A program made the translations under genes and the position numbers. From Micractinium sp. NFX-FRZ (taxonomy: Eukaryota > Chlorophyta > Trebouxiophyceae > Chlorellales > Chlorellaceae), in contig JAPTJF010000403.1 of assembly GCA_029339195.1 (NCBI GenBank), forward strand, positions 1-57,966: a stretch of DNA of 57,966 nt. The letters are read 5' to 3'. Every line of letters begins with the position of its first letter. Within the stretch, counting starts at the first letter, position 1. Of the stretch, positions 1 to 11,472 are shown piece after piece. The notes below the pieces were generated by a model, which worked only from the letters and a program-made list of their open reading frames with translations, did no database searches and was not told the origin of the DNA.

Positions 1-984
1 CCTGATCTGGGCTGCAGAGCCCTCGATGCGCCCGCCAGAGATGGTGCCTTTCCGGTCCACAGACCCGAACTGGCAGGCGCCGGCAACAATGCTCTGCCTG
101 TTGACCTGCATATGGCTCCGGCGCCCCACGTAGAAGCTGTTGGAGTACACCTGGCATGCGGGCGCGCGCGGCGTGGGCAGGGCGATGGGTGCAGGTAGTG
201 TGAGGTCGCCGCGGCTGCTGTTCTTGGCGGCGTTAAATGCCTCTGGCGTCAGGCGGGCCGACAGCATGCCACTGGCTTCCTTGGCATGCTGCAGCAGCGG
301 CCCCTGCGCTGAGGCCGGGAGCTCAAGGAAGCCCGCCTTGATGGTGTTAGCCTGTGGAGCACACAGTGTGGGATGCGTTTCGTTTGAGTGGGCCTTGTCT
401 AGTGGATCAGGGGCGTGGTTTTGGCTGCACAGGAGCGTGTGGTGTTCAAACGGGCGGCGGCCGTCTGCGGCGGCAGCGACCTCCACTGCCTTTCGCTGCG
501 TTGGGTTCTCTACTGGATTCTGATTTCTACTCCCTACTGTGTGCGCGCTGTCCCGCGTCCATAGCCTATTCTGGCCAGCCCGCTCACCGGCATGATCGCC
601 CCGGCTGCCTGTTCTCTGCGATGGGCTGCTCCCCGCGGCTATGCCAGGTGCGTGCAGGTGATGTGTCTCGGTAACGAGTAGAGCAGCTTTGGTGCGTGCA
701 GCGGCGCGGGGCTGGGCTGGCCCTCGGCGCTGTTGTTCTGTGACCTCTGGTTTTGTTGCAGCCAGTATGTTGCGTGCAGAGTACTGTTCTAATCCTCGAG
801 GGATTGTTTTGCATCTGGTTGAGACGGGGAGTTTGAACCCTGCCGTGGCAGGACTCCCAGGGGTGTGCCAGTCGAGCGCGGCGAATGCCGCGAGCACAAG
901 GGTCTTGATCAGGATGGCATAGGGAGTGATTTGCGGGCGGCGGCGGGTTCGGGCGCCACCGCCGCCGCCGCGGGATGGCGCCAT
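1..984 (-). CDS. 5' part of an unknown signal-anchored or secreted protein (partial, runs off the window)
   Basis: Tentative model. Exon 1 is about 984-826 and exon 2 is 351-1, continuing past the window edge. The start ATG (984-982) opens a reading with a basic Gly/Arg leader (ARTRRRPQ) and then a hydrophobic stretch (ILIKTLVLAAFAAL), as in a signal peptide or signal anchor. Exon 2 follows a clear CAG acceptor (352-354). It is open to the edge, with an uncharged, Ser/Gly-rich C-terminal half (SNSFYVGRRSHMQVNRQ; GACQFGSVDRKGTISGG). I do not recognise the family. The exon 1 donor (gtctca at 825) is weak and other donors are possible, so the join is uncertain even though the phases fit. Confidence 0.45.
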   Translation of the reverse strand, partial: MAPSRGGGGGARTRRRPQITPYAILIKTLVLAAFAALDWHTPGSPATAGFKLPVSTRCKTIPRGLEQYSARNILAATKPEVTEQQRRGPAQPRAAARTKAALLVTETHHLHAPGIAAGSSPSQRTGSRGDHAGERAGQNRLWTRDSAHTVGSRNQNPVENPTQRKAVEVAAAADGRRPFEHHTLLCSQNHAPDPLDKAHSNETHPTLCAPQANTIKAGFLELPASAQGPLLQHAKEASGMLSARLTPEAFNAAKNSSRGDLTLPAPIALPTPRAPACQVYSNSFYVGRRSHMQVNRQSIVAGACQFGSVDRKGTISGGRIEGSAAQIR

Positions 985-1213
985 CGCCTCAGGTGGTTGG
1001 CTTGTTGGTTGTTGGCACGTTCACATTCCCCCGATGCGTGCAGGAGCCGCATACATGCAAAGCCATGTTGAATTGGCGGAGGCATGCGTATATCTAACTC
1101 TCTGGGCATGCATGCTGAGATGCTGTGCCACGCTGTGCACGATGCGCACTGCAGCCCGCCAGCTACCCACACACATGCGCTCTCATGTCACCCGCATCCA
1201 CGCCTTTTAACGC

Positions 1214-1350
1214 GGGATGCCCACCCACCGAGTGACTTGAGGGGTGGGCTTCCCACCACCCGAGCGACTTGGAGAGTGGGATGCCCACCCCCCGAGTGAC
1301 TTGGTGAGTGGGATGCACACCACCCGAGTGACTTAAGAGGGTGGCACCCA
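1214..1350. repeat. 32-bp minisatellite, about 4 copies
   Basis: The core cgagtgactt (one copy cgagcgactt) recurs at 1230, 1261, 1293 and 1325, each embedded in a GTGGGATGCCCACC-like context. The copies differ by a few substitutions. Confidence 0.9.
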
Positions 1351-1486
1351 GCTGTCCACACCATTGCCCGTTTGACTTGGGTCTGCTTGAAGGATTCATT
1401 TGCCTCTTGCGTGATCAATTAGGGGGACGGTTAAGCTACCACCCCAATGCAACAATGCCACCCTCAATTTTCACGTCACGCTATAT

Positions 1487-1491
1487 TTACA
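1487..1491 (-). terminator. Putative TGTAA polyadenylation signal of the translocator gene
   Basis: TGTAA on the minus strand lies about 90 bp past the TGA at 1583-1581. This is the usual distance and motif for chlorophyte mRNA 3' ends. Assignment is by motif and position only. Confidence 0.5.
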
Positions 1492-1580
1492 CAGTGCTGC
1501 AACAAGAAATGAGCGCGATAAAACGATGATCAATTGAGCCTTATTGTACTAACGTGCAGCCTCCACTTGTGGGCAATGGG

Positions 1581-4500
1581 TCACACCCCAGGGTCTTTCA
1601 CAACCAGCTTTTCGAAGGGCTCCTGCTTCTTGGCAGCCCGCTTGGACTGCATGCAAGGGGAGGGCATGGCAACGGGTGAACAGCAACGGGCAGTAGCAAT
1701 TGGCCGTCACTCAAACACGCATGGGACGGGGGCAAAGAGAAGGCAGTAAGGCGGGATCTGCCAAGCTTTGAAATTGGCAAACTCCAACCCATCCTCGGCC
1801 ATTGCTATGCCCCGAAGGCTAGACGCACGACATTTCTAGCAAACACGCATAAAGGCCACGACTGAATTACCTCCCTTTAAAGCACGTATACCCACCCGGC
1901 TGTAGAGCAACACGCCGGTGACAGTGACGCCGTAGCCGAAGAGCGAGTTGAACGACGTGGGGTTGCGGAAGTAAAGGAGGGAAATCACCACGGCCACCAC
2001 GCCCTTGGCATTGCCCAGCACCTGCCGAGGAGGAGCAAGCGAGGGAGAGAGTGAAGGGGGAGGCGGAGAGGGCCGGCAAGGGGAGGTCACAAGTGCCAAG
2101 CCATTTTAGCAGACAGGGGTGATTCTGGAGGGCCCCCGGGACGGCCGCAGAGCAGAGGAAGGGGGCGCAGGTAAGGCAGGCACCTTCATTGGTTTAAAAT
2201 GCGACGCACAGGGAGCAGCAGATGAGCGTCGGAGGCGGGGTAAAGGGGCGTGTGGGTGAAGAGGGGAAGCCAAGGAGGAACGGATTGGCAGGGCGGTGAG
2301 GTGCAGGGGAGGATTTGGTCCAGTAGGGGCCCAGGCCGAACTGGGGGCAGTGGGCACGGACGGGGTAGGGGTCAGCTACACAAGGGCATGTTCCTGCTGT
2401 GCCGTGAGTGTAAACTAACTCAACACAGCCTCACCCCCACCCCATTCTCACTTTGACCCACACCACCACCCACCTGCAGCGTCAATGCCGAGGTGTGCTT
2501 GGTGACCAAGAAGTTTGTGAGGTTGGCTCCATACGCTAGGGTGGAGTTTAGCAGCAGCAGCACCCAAAAGCCTGCGGGCGGGGGCAGCAAGCAAGGGCAA
2601 GGGAGCGGAGCCGCGGGCATGCGTGATTGTGCGCGGGCGGCAGGCGAGCGGCGGCTTTACCCGGGGCACACGCGCAGACGGGCGCTTGCACTACACCAGC
2701 AAGCGAGGGTGCGGCACAAACTGCACAATGGGTGCTTCCATGACTGCATGCAGGCATGCAGTCCAGAGCCACACGCAACTGCCTGTTATGCCCCGCTGCG
2801 TGCACACCGTGCCTGACTCACCCCAGCTTTGGCCTAGCTCCCACGCCTGTGCCAGCGAGTTCGGTTCAAAGAACAGCGTCATTGGAAGCAGAAAGGCCAC
2901 TGCCACAGGTGCCTGCAAGTGTGTCAGGGGGGCAGCAGGGTTGAGGAGCAGGGCGGGCCGAGAAAGGAGATGCCATCACAGGTGCATGCAGCAGGGGGTG
3001 AGGAGTAGGTGTGGCAGTGGGGTTTGTTGAGCTGACAAGGTGCTCAAGGGCGCACCTGAGCAAGACATTTAGGGCAAGGCTGGCGAGCCAGGCAGCACGG
3101 TTGCTGCATCCACTTGCCACTGAGCCCCGCCGCATCCCACGCTACAGCAGCATGTTGGTGCCCCTGCGTGTGCCACGCAGCGATCCACGTCCTTCCGCAG
3201 CTGCCACCCAGCTACACAGACCCGCACCAACACCCACCTCTCTTTGCACCCCCCAAGCAGCAAGCAAGCTCATGCTGTTGAGCCGCCCCACAGGGGAAAC
3301 GGGCAGCCACACCTACAGCATGCTCGCCCGCCCAGTCTCCCCACCAACCCATCCACCACGTGCACGCAGAAGCGGCATACAGTCCAGCCGCCCCCTGGCC
3401 CATCCCACCCACGCCCCACTCCACCCTAATGGCTGCCCTTGCCAGCCCACCCGACGCGCGCCCTTCCAGCCCCGCCGCACACCACACCACCCGCTGCCAT
3501 TGCCATCCCATCCGCCTGCTGCCCTCGCCACCCCACCCCACCCCACCCACCATGTATCCCAGCAGGCTCATGCTGTCCATCCGCTCCCCAGGGTCGCTCA
3601 GCAGACGCCCCTGCAGCACGCTTTTGAGCGCGCGCGTGCTGGTGGCGGTGAGGCAGGCGGCAAAGCCCAGCGCATTGAACAGCGGCTCCGCGCCGCTGGC
3701 AATGACGATGCCTAGCACCACGGGCAGCAGGGTGAGGTAGGTGGCCCGGGTCTCGGCCTGGCGGAAGAGCAGGAAGCCAAAGAGGGCGGTGAAGGCGGGG
3801 GTGGTGGAGCCAATGGCCTGGTTGAAGGAGACTGCACGGAGCAGCAGGGGAGGAACGGGGGCGGGGTGGGTGATGGACAGGGCCCACCTGCCCTACTTCC
3901 ACTGGGCCACCTGTTGAGCCGCCTGCGGCACGCGGCCCTGCACAACTGCAGTTGCGCCTGCTGCTGGCGGCCCTCAGCCCTGGCCACCCTCCACCAGCGC
4001 CCCTCCCCCACCCCGCCCCACAGCACGTCGCAATGCCCCCCTGCCCGCCCCCACCCTGCCGGCCTCACCAGGGATGAAGCGCAGCGAGATGTTGCCCAGG
4101 ACGATGGTGAGCAGGAAGATGACGGCCAGCAGCACGATTTTGGCGAGCTGGCGGCGGGAGGCCAGCTGCTGCAGCGTGATCAGCCGGGCAGTGGAGGCCG
4201 CCCAGCTCAGGAGGGAGCAGGTGAGCATGTGGCTGAGCGTCAGAAAGATGGGGCCCCTGCATTACATTCGGGGGAGGGAGGGGACATGTAGGAAGTGCTT
4301 CCAGGAATAAGCACATGTGCATGCTAACACAGGGCGGGGCAGGTAAGTGGTGCATGCTGCGGCGGCGGCGGGGCGGCATCAACAGGAACGCGGCGTGGTG
4401 TGCCAAGCGATACGGAGGCACGCCAGACCGGCAAACGAGGACCCAGGCCAAGCGGCGCACCGGAAGCCGTAGGAAGACAACAGCACTTTGTTGGAGAGGA

Positions 4501-4737
4501 TGACCATGATGTTTGAAAAGTACCTGCGTGAAGGGAGGGTGGGGTGTGGTTGCCGGCTCGCACCCGTGGTGGCTCGCAGCGGCGCGGCGGCAGGCGGCGG
4601 CGCTGGCGGCGCCGGCGGCGCGGGACATAGCGACCGACACCCCGCCAACTGCACGGCTGGCCCCAGTCCTCGCATTACCAGCAGCATACGATCACGATGG
4701 TGAGCAGCGAGGAGCCTTGTTGGCTGGGAGTCGCCAT
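1581..4737 (-). CDS. Sugar-phosphate/phosphate translocator, TPT/DMT family (At3g11320/At5g05820 type)
   Basis: Integral membrane antiporter of the triose-phosphate translocator superfamily. The eight exons are 4737-4679, 4523-4461, 4256-4069, 3831-3551, 2912-2822, 2571-2474, 2021-1896 and 1646-1581, all phase-consistent, giving 323 aa against about 310 in plant homologues. Conserved blocks read in family order: [76 protein letters not shown] and [18 protein letters not shown], then a basic tail [10 protein letters not shown]. About ten hydrophobic segments are visible. No long transit peptide precedes the first membrane segment, so a Golgi/endomembrane location is as likely as plastid. The substrate cannot be read from sequence. 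Intron 4 (2913-3550) carries echoes of both flanking exon edges (see findings). Confidence 0.94.
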
Positions 4738-6243
4738 CACTGGCTTTACGTGGGCGGCACGGATCCTGCTGCGGTGTTCTAAAATCGACGGTGGATCTCA
4801 AAATTTTGCGAATGCTGCGTTGAGCCGCTGGCAGAAAAAGTTCGAAACCAAGTGTGTCCCGCCGCAGGCTCTGCGGCGGCCGTGTGGCAATGTGAAGCGA
4901 GGATACCGTGGTAATGAAGCCGGATAGGGGGCACGGGATCGTTAGTGCACCACGTGTGGCCTGCTGTCGCCGCCGCTGCTGCGCAGCGCTGCTCATGCGC
5001 ACGCCGCCACGAGCGCTATCATGCTGCAGCGAGCGGCACAGTGGTTCTGCATCACAAAGAAGCCTACGGGCCTGGGGTGTGGTGTTCCACACAGCCGTGG
5101 GATATGTGCAACCAGGGGAGTACTGACCCCATGTGCCAGGGCAGGCAGCGCCGGGCTGGCATGCCCATGCGTGCGCGAGGCTGAACAGGCTGTACCACTG
5201 CACGCCCAGCCAGTCCCTCCAGCGCCAGGCGGAGCAGCACACGGCCCTTCCTCATCTTTCTTTTGCCGCGGCACGTGCTTCCCTTGTAGTCTCCCCATCA
5301 TAGCTGCCCCCACAAGGCTCCAGAGCCGCCCACTGCTTGTCGGGATGTGGAAAGCGCAGCATGCCAGGGAAGGCGGCAGCAGGGGCGGCGGGCTTGGGGC
5401 TGCCAGCGCAAGCTGTGATCGGCAGGGAGGTGCCGGGGGCGGGGGGTGGTGTAAGCAAGGCCGGAGGGAAAAGCCTGTCCGCTGTCCTTGTGTGTTGTTT
5501 CCGCTTTTACACATGATCTGCCGCGTCCTCTGATGTCTCTAACTGTGCGCACTTCCAGGGCAACGCAGCAAGACGCCATGCACCACAGGCGTCATTTCCA
5601 TGAAGGAAGAAGGCAAGGCATGACGCCAGTGGCGGGCTGTGCAGCACATTGGTGACATCATGAGAAGGCTACCTGCAGCCTGCAGCGCAGGGGTTGAAGG
5701 GGGCGCTGTCGCCACGCTAGGTCAGCCAACAACCTGGCACCTGGCTGCCTAAAGGCACAGCCTTCAGGTTGGGAAGCCTGGTGGCCTGCCTTGTGTTGCA
5801 GGGCTCGTGTGCCTCATGCATGTGCCCGCTGCTGCCGCTGCCCGTGCGCCACACGCCATCCACGCTGTGCTGCGGCGACGGCGCCACCGCACCCGCGCCT
5901 TGTCGGCCGCCGCCCGAACCACTACCAACAGCGTCGCTGTCAGAGGCATTCAGGCAGCAAGAAGAGCCCTGCAGGTGGGAGCCCTGCAGGTGGGACCCTC
6001 CGCGCCGGGACAGGGGCAGGATGCGCTTCCCATGCGCAGCACAACTTCCAAACGGCGCCACTAAAATACACCATGCTTCCCCTGCGCTACGCTGCAGGCC
6101 TGGGAACTCGTCACATTCCGTGATACCACACACGCTGGTGAGCGCCCGGACCGCGCTCCAGCACCAGCATAGAGGCCACAGCGCAGGGGACTGCGCCGTA
6201 GAGCGGCAGCCGTCGGGCAGCGGGTGCGGCGTGGTGCACCAAC
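4738..6243. other. Intergenic region between divergent translocator and bestrophin-like genes
   Basis: About 1.5 kb containing both 5' flanks. The ORFs here lack conserved motifs and splice-compatible structure. An upstream non-coding or leader exon of the bestrophin-like gene could lie here, but I cannot point to one. Confidence 0.55.
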
Positions 6244-9200
6244 ATGGCACCGCGCGGCATGCAGCGGCTTGGGCACACGCCGCCCTTTGACGTGAACAAC
6301 ACCAGCAACCCACTCATCTGGCTCTTCCGCCCACTGCTGCGCCTCTACCTCTTCGTCTTCTATGACTCGCGGTGCGCCAGGGGTGTGTGTGTGTGTGTGT
6401 GCGAGCGAGAAGGCTGCTGCCGTCACCGCCCCGCTGCCGCAGCGTTGGTACCGCCAGAGAGCGCATGGGCAACTGCTTCCACTTGCGGGTTGCCCTGCAC
6501 CTGCTATTGGCCTTTCCGAGTTGCCACGTGCGTGGCAGTGTGGGCAACAAAGGCAGCGAATGCCCCGCGGGGGCCAGTGCAGCTCTGAGCGCCCCCAAAC
6601 TCTGCCTTGCACCGCGCTCCACCACCGTCCCTCCCGCCCACGTGCGCTGCAGGCCCAACACCACCGACCGCAAGAGCGGGCCGGCGACGTGGGATCCAAT
6701 GCATTCCGAGTTTCGCTTCTTTCAGTACTACTTCTGCTATTTGGTGAGGGTGCCTTGTCGGCTGTTGCAGCCGCGTGTGCGCGCATGTGCAATGCGCAAC
6801 CTTCCCGACCGCCACCCACGCCAAGCCCGCCCTTATTACTTCCCCCCGAATCCCAGGGCCCGCCGTCGCACATCCTGTGGAACGTCAAGTGGCCGCTGAG
6901 CTTCTGCATGGCCGTGTGCGTCTGCGTCATCCTGTGGGAGGAGCTGGGCATGCCTGCGGTGGACCCAGGGCAGGTGCGCCGCTGTGCCTGCTGTGCCCGC
7001 TGAGGCCCGCCCGCAATGCTCCTGCACGACACGCCCTTGCGGCACGCTGCCCCGCCGCTGCTGCTGCTGCTCTCCTTCGGTCGCCGACGCACCCGCTCTC
7101 AACCCGCTCTTCTCTCTGCGCAGGTTGCCTACAACTGCTTCCGCCTGAGCAGCTTTGCCATGTCCCTCATCCTCTCGGTCCGCATCTCACGCGCCTACGA
7201 CCGCTGGTGAGCAGCTGTAGCAGCCTCTGCTGCTGCAGACATAAGCGTCTGTGCACACCCTGCTTGTTGGCAGGCCTGCGTGACATCGGGGCAGGGGGCG
7301 GTTGGGCCACCAGACTTGCAGAGTGCAGTTGCTGCGGTGGGGGCATGCACGTGCCGGGCGCTGCGGCCGCAGGCCCTCCACCAACCACTCAGCAGCAATG
7401 ACCGCAGTGGCCGACCCGCCTGCACACTCCTGACGATGGATGGAGATGCACGCCTGGCCTACCTTCTGTCTTCAACCTTCGCTCCCGACGCCGGTCGGCT
7501 TCAACCCCACCCCCACCCCGCCCCACCCCGCAGGTGGCAGGCACGAGGCTGCTTTGGCCAGGTGTGCGGCGCTATGACGCAGCTCATGATGCAGATGACG
7601 ATGTTTGTGAAGGACGAGGCGCGCGCGGTGAGGGGCGCAGTACAAATGTAATTGACTGATGTATTTTTACTGGTCAGCGGGCAGTGGGTGGCAAGGAATC
7701 GCGCAGGGAGGTGCTTTGCAGGCAGTGCAGGCAGTGCAGGGCAGTGCAGGCAGTACAGTGCAGTGCAGGCAAGGCTCACCGCCACCCACCCACCCGCCCA
7801 CCCCTGCCCTGCGCGTGCAGCGCGATGCGCTGCGCTGGGGGTCTGTGTGGGCCTACACCATCCACCAGACCATCATCCGGGCGCCCGATGTGCTGCCCGA
7901 ATGCAAGGAGCTGCTGAACGAGTCCGAGATCAAAGTGCTGTGTGAGTGCTGCTGCGCTGCGCTGCGCTGTGCTGTGCTGTGATTGATGTCCGCTGTGCTG
8001 CGGCTGTGGGTGGGACCGCACTGTGCTGTGCTGTGGAGTGGTGCAGTGGGATGGAGTGCTGCGATTGCTGGCCACACGGCAGCAGATGCAGGGCGGGTGC
8101 AAGGCCAGCCTGTGCCTGTGCGTTGCCCACCGCCCGCCCGCCCGTCCGCCCTGCACCACTGCGCCCCTCGCACCGCAGCCATGATGAAGCCCCGCCAGAT
8201 TTTGGTCACCAAGCTTCGTCAGCTGGTGGCAGAGGCATCGTTGGGGCTGCCACTGGACCAGTCGCTGGCGCTCGACCGCGTGGTTGATCGCGCCGTGGAT
8301 GCTGCGGGGTCGTGCATGCGCATCCGCTTCACCGCAATGCCGGTGCGGGGGATGCTCTGGAGGGGCACGCTTTGCAACTTGGGGATAAGGGGATGTGCAG
8401 GCAGTGGGTGGGCACGCTGGGAGGCACGCTTGGCAATCTCGAGGGCGAGTGCCTGCAGCCCCTCTTGGTGCCAGCAGTCTGCCTCCCCTGCTGCCCCTCC
8501 TCTCCTGCACCTCCACCTGCTGCCCCTCCCCTCCCCTTGCTGCTGCAGTATGGGCTGCGCATGTTCTCGGCTGGCTTCATCCAGATCTGGCTGGTCAGTG
8601 CTTAACAAATCGATAACGTTCAAAAAACTTAACTTTTGAAGCAGCTGTGATGCGTGCTTGCTTCCAGGCTGCTGGTTGTCAAGAGGTTGGCTTGCTTCCA
8701 CGCTTCTGGTTCCTGTCATCATTGCCTGCTTCCAGGCTGCCCTGCCGCGGCACATGCCGCAGGCTGCCCGCCCTGCCGTTGCTGCAAGCTGGCCCGCCGC
8801 TGCGCCTGCTGCAGACTGCGGACACGCCCACGGCTGCCCCCTCACGCCTGCCGTGCCGTGCCGCCACGCTGCAGGCGCTGCTGCCCTTTGGGCTGGCCCA
8901 CACGACGGGGCCCTCGGGCCTGGCCGGCTTTGGGTGGAAGTCCATGTTTGGCCTGGTCCCCTACTTCTTCACCGCGCTGCTCATCCTGGGGGCCAACGAG
9001 GTGGCCAGGTGGGCTCCTTGCCTGCGCCGTTGTGCTCTAGAGACAAACGAGGCAGCCCGGGTGGTGTGCATTGCCTGCACATTTGTACACGCCTTTCCGG
9101 CTCATCATGTATGTTCTCCTGGTCCACTCGCCTACCAAACACGTCCTGCCTCCTCACCTGCCCCCCGCCCCCCTCCTCCCCCTCCCCCCTCCCCGCCTTC

Positions 9201-9459
9201 CTGCAGCCAGCTGGAGGACCCCTTTGACCTGCTGCCCTGCACCCAAATCATCCAGCTGGCGCTGCGTGACGCCAACCGCGTGTTTGACGACATCGCCTTC
9301 CTGCGGGCCCTCAAAGAGGGGGAGGAGGCCAAGGAGCGGGCAGCCCCCGCCGGCAGCGCTGAGCTGCAGCAGAATGGCAGCGCCGGCGCGGCCGCGGGGG
9401 ACGGCGCTGTGCACGGCGCGGCGGCCGGCGTCGAGCACCTGGCCCTCAAGCTGGCCTGA
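6244..9459 (+). CDS. Bestrophin-like (UPF0187/RFP-TM) anion channel
   Basis: Membrane protein of the bestrophin/UPF0187 family, whose members form Cl-/HCO3- channels; algal and plant forms include thylakoid ones. The ten exons are 6244-6371, 6653-6743, 6857-6973, 7124-7206, 7534-7627, 7821-7941, 8179-8342, 8549-8593, 8875-9008 and 9207-9459, giving 409 aa with all phases fitting. Visible family features are an N-terminal block SEFRFFQYYFCYL, membrane segment 1 (KWPLSFCMAVCVCVILWEEL), SVRISRAYDRWWQ, membrane segment MFGLVPYFFTALLILGANEV, and the hallmark QLEDPFDLLP near residue 327. The last 50 residues are Ala/Gly-rich and not conserved. The start is the first ATG of an open reading. It gives a short hydrophilic N-terminus, so a targeting exon further upstream is possible. 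Confidence 0.88.
7718..8060. repeat. Simple repeats in bestrophin-like introns 5 and 6
   Basis: Intron 5 ends in degenerate CAGGCAGTG units (about 7718-7772). Intron 6 begins with GCTGC/GTGCT pentamers (about 7945-8045). The intervening exon (7821-7941) is unaffected. Confidence 0.75.
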
Positions 9460-9912
9460 GCAGGCTGGCTCTGGCTCTGGCTGGCTGGCTGGCGAGACGC
9501 AAAGGCTGGCCTAAGCTGTCTGGCCTAAGCTGGCTGGCTGGCTGGTTGGCTGGCGAGACGCAAAGGCTGCCCCCTCTACCGCTCGCCGCCCGTCCGTGTT
9601 GTGGTCCGCTCGCGTAAATGTTTTTACTGCCCTCACAGCTCCGCACTTTCTATGCAACCCCGTTGGGAAGCACCTTGTGTTAAGCACCAGTATTACCCTT
9701 AGCTATGTTATGTTTATTGACCCTCTCGACCCCGCCTATTGTGCATGCATGCTTTGCAAAGCGCAACATCAAACGATTTACTGGGTGCCCGCCTCACTCC
9801 TGGGGCGGTTGCGTGGCGGCGGCTTTCTTTCTCTGGAGGGTGCATGCACATGCCACCCCTCCCTGCACGCTAGTCTCGTGTTTTCCGCCCGGTTTTGTGA
9901 AATCTGCACACC
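9460..9912. other. Intergenic/3' UTR region
   Basis: 3' flank of the bestrophin-like gene and 5' flank of the small hydrophilic gene. Apart from the GGCTGG repeat nothing is supported. Confidence 0.6.
9465..9570. repeat. Duplicated GGCTGG-rich block in bestrophin-like 3' UTR
   Basis: Just past the TGA, the segment ggctggcgagacgcaaaggc occurs twice (about 9489 and 9551), each time preceded by ctggctggctgg runs. This is a local tandem duplication in non-coding sequence. Confidence 0.85.
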
Positions 9913-10927
9913 ATGTCCGGCAAGCAGGCGGGTTTCTCCCAGTCCAAGGTCACCGAGGGAGAACAGCAGGCACGCGGGTGGGCTGGGGAGGGGCCGGCCT
10001 CTCATAGGAGAAGGCCTTGGGGCGCTCTGGGCCACGCTGGTCGCACGCACAGGGTCTGTCCGAGGCTGAGAATGCGCTGGGAGGCTGCAGCCACGGTGGG
10101 GAGGCTCCATCTGCCGCCGCTGCCCTGCAAACAACGGCACTTGCCGCCCGAGGTCACCTGGATCGTTCGTCAGGGCTGCCCAGATCCGGCCGGGTCTCAG
10201 GGGTTGGCACGTCTGGCCGGGGGTGCCCCAGCCAGGTCTGACCCGAGCTGGCAGCAACTGCAGCGCTGGGCAGGGCTGAGCAGAGGGTCGGCCACACATT
10301 CTGTGGCTGCCGGTACGGTACCACTGCACCATGTCTCCGTTTCAATGCCGCACCCACTGCAGCCCAGTGCTGCCCTGGGCTCGTTACACCACTTACGTTA
10401 TCACTGTCACCGACTGTTGAGCAATGCAGGAGTCACGTGAGGCAGCTGAGCGCGCGGGCACCCAGGACCCCGGCCGCCTGGCGGCTGCGGGTCACACCAA
10501 CACAGGGCAGACCTCACGCCAGAAGTTTGAGGGGCTGAAGCAGCACGAAGACCCAGAGGTGCGCTGAACAGTCAGGGTGTGGTGTGCTGCAGTTACGCCA
10601 AGAGGGAAGGCAGCCGGCATGCCAGCATTTATGTCCTGCATGCCCGTACCAGCAGGAGTCACTCCTTTGGAAGGCCGCCTTCCCGCTTGAAGCTTAAGCC
10701 TGCCGAGTTCTGCTGAGCCTGCCGAGGCTCCTGGCTCAGCCTTGCTCAACCACAGCTGCGGACCTGCGACCCAACAACACACTGTTTGCGCAGTAGTAAT
10801 CACACCTATCACACCCACGTTGCCACCACGTTTTTCTCCCCCTACCCCTGGGCAGGTGCGTGCCAAGGCAAAGGAGATGGAGAAGAGGCAGCGGGGCGAC
10901 GTCCTGGGGGGTGGCGCCCCCACCTGA
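9913..10927 (+). CDS. Small hydrophilic protein (78 aa), function unknown
   Basis: Three exons, 9913-9948, 10430-10558 and 10856-10927, join in phase 0 to give MSGKQAGFSQSK, then a charged middle (AAGHTNTGQTSRQKFEGL) and a Lys/Arg/Glu-rich end (VRAKAKEMEKRQRGD) before TGA. It has no signal peptide, membrane segment or cysteine. Composition and small size resemble hydrophilic LEA/stress-type proteins, but I recognise no family signature, so this is only a resemblance. The 36-bp first exon is supported by its ATG and the AAG|gtcacc donor alone, and an extra small exon in the 481-bp intron is possible. Confidence 0.6.
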
Positions 10928-11472
10928 CGAGGCGGCACTTAGCCAAGTTGGGTCGCCGCTCTTGGTATCCATGCTGCCAAGCTGCCAAGCACGCTGAGGC
11001 AGCCCCTGGATTGTGCAGTGGAGCTGTGCGAGGCGGCTGCTGCTGGGTATGCCGTCCTGCACTAGTCACGGCCAGCAGCGCTGCTGACCACTTTGTGCTC
11101 CCTGCTGTGCTGCTTGCTGTCAGTGCTACAGAGCACTGTGGGCGCAGTGTGTCTTGCTTGCTTCATCTGCATGCACGTGTCTTCCTAGTCAAGTACGTAG
11201 CATAGTAGCCCTGCCAACATGGTTACAAGGATACAACAGCGGCACTGGGGACAGAAGGCGGCATAGAGGGCATTGGTGCATCATGCTGACATACGAAGGT
11301 CAAAGTCAAGCCGCTGACAGGAACACGACAGGATTTGGCTGATGCGACGGTGGAGGGGGAGCAAGGGTCCCAAAGAATACAGGTATGCAAGTCAGGATAC
11401 ATCGGCAACACGGGTTCACATTCCCCAGCATACGTGCACAGTCCTCTGTGCTGTGCCCACGTGCAGCGGGCC
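10928..11472. other. Convergent intergenic region
   Basis: The 3' flanks of the small hydrophilic gene (+) and the MscS-like gene (-) meet here. A minus-strand TGTAA is at 11227-11223. No gene is seen. Confidence 0.55.

Larger units (their letters stand above)
985..1580. other. Intergenic region with minisatellite and AT-rich stretch
   Basis: No coding exon is supported here. It lies between the start of the partial gene and the 3' end of the translocator gene. It holds a 32-bp tandem repeat (1214-1350) and a locally AT-rich part (about 1430-1560) that is probably translocator 3' flanking sequence. Confidence 0.6.

Noticed and set aside
5960..6000. 15-bp direct repeat (ccctgcaggtgggag) as a regulatory element
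   Set aside because: Only two copies, no link to a known motif or gene start.
8650..8780. Repeated gcttgcttccaggctgc in bestrophin-like intron 8 as a junction echo
   Set aside because: The repeats resemble each other but not the exon 8 end or exon 9 start convincingly, so they were not counted.
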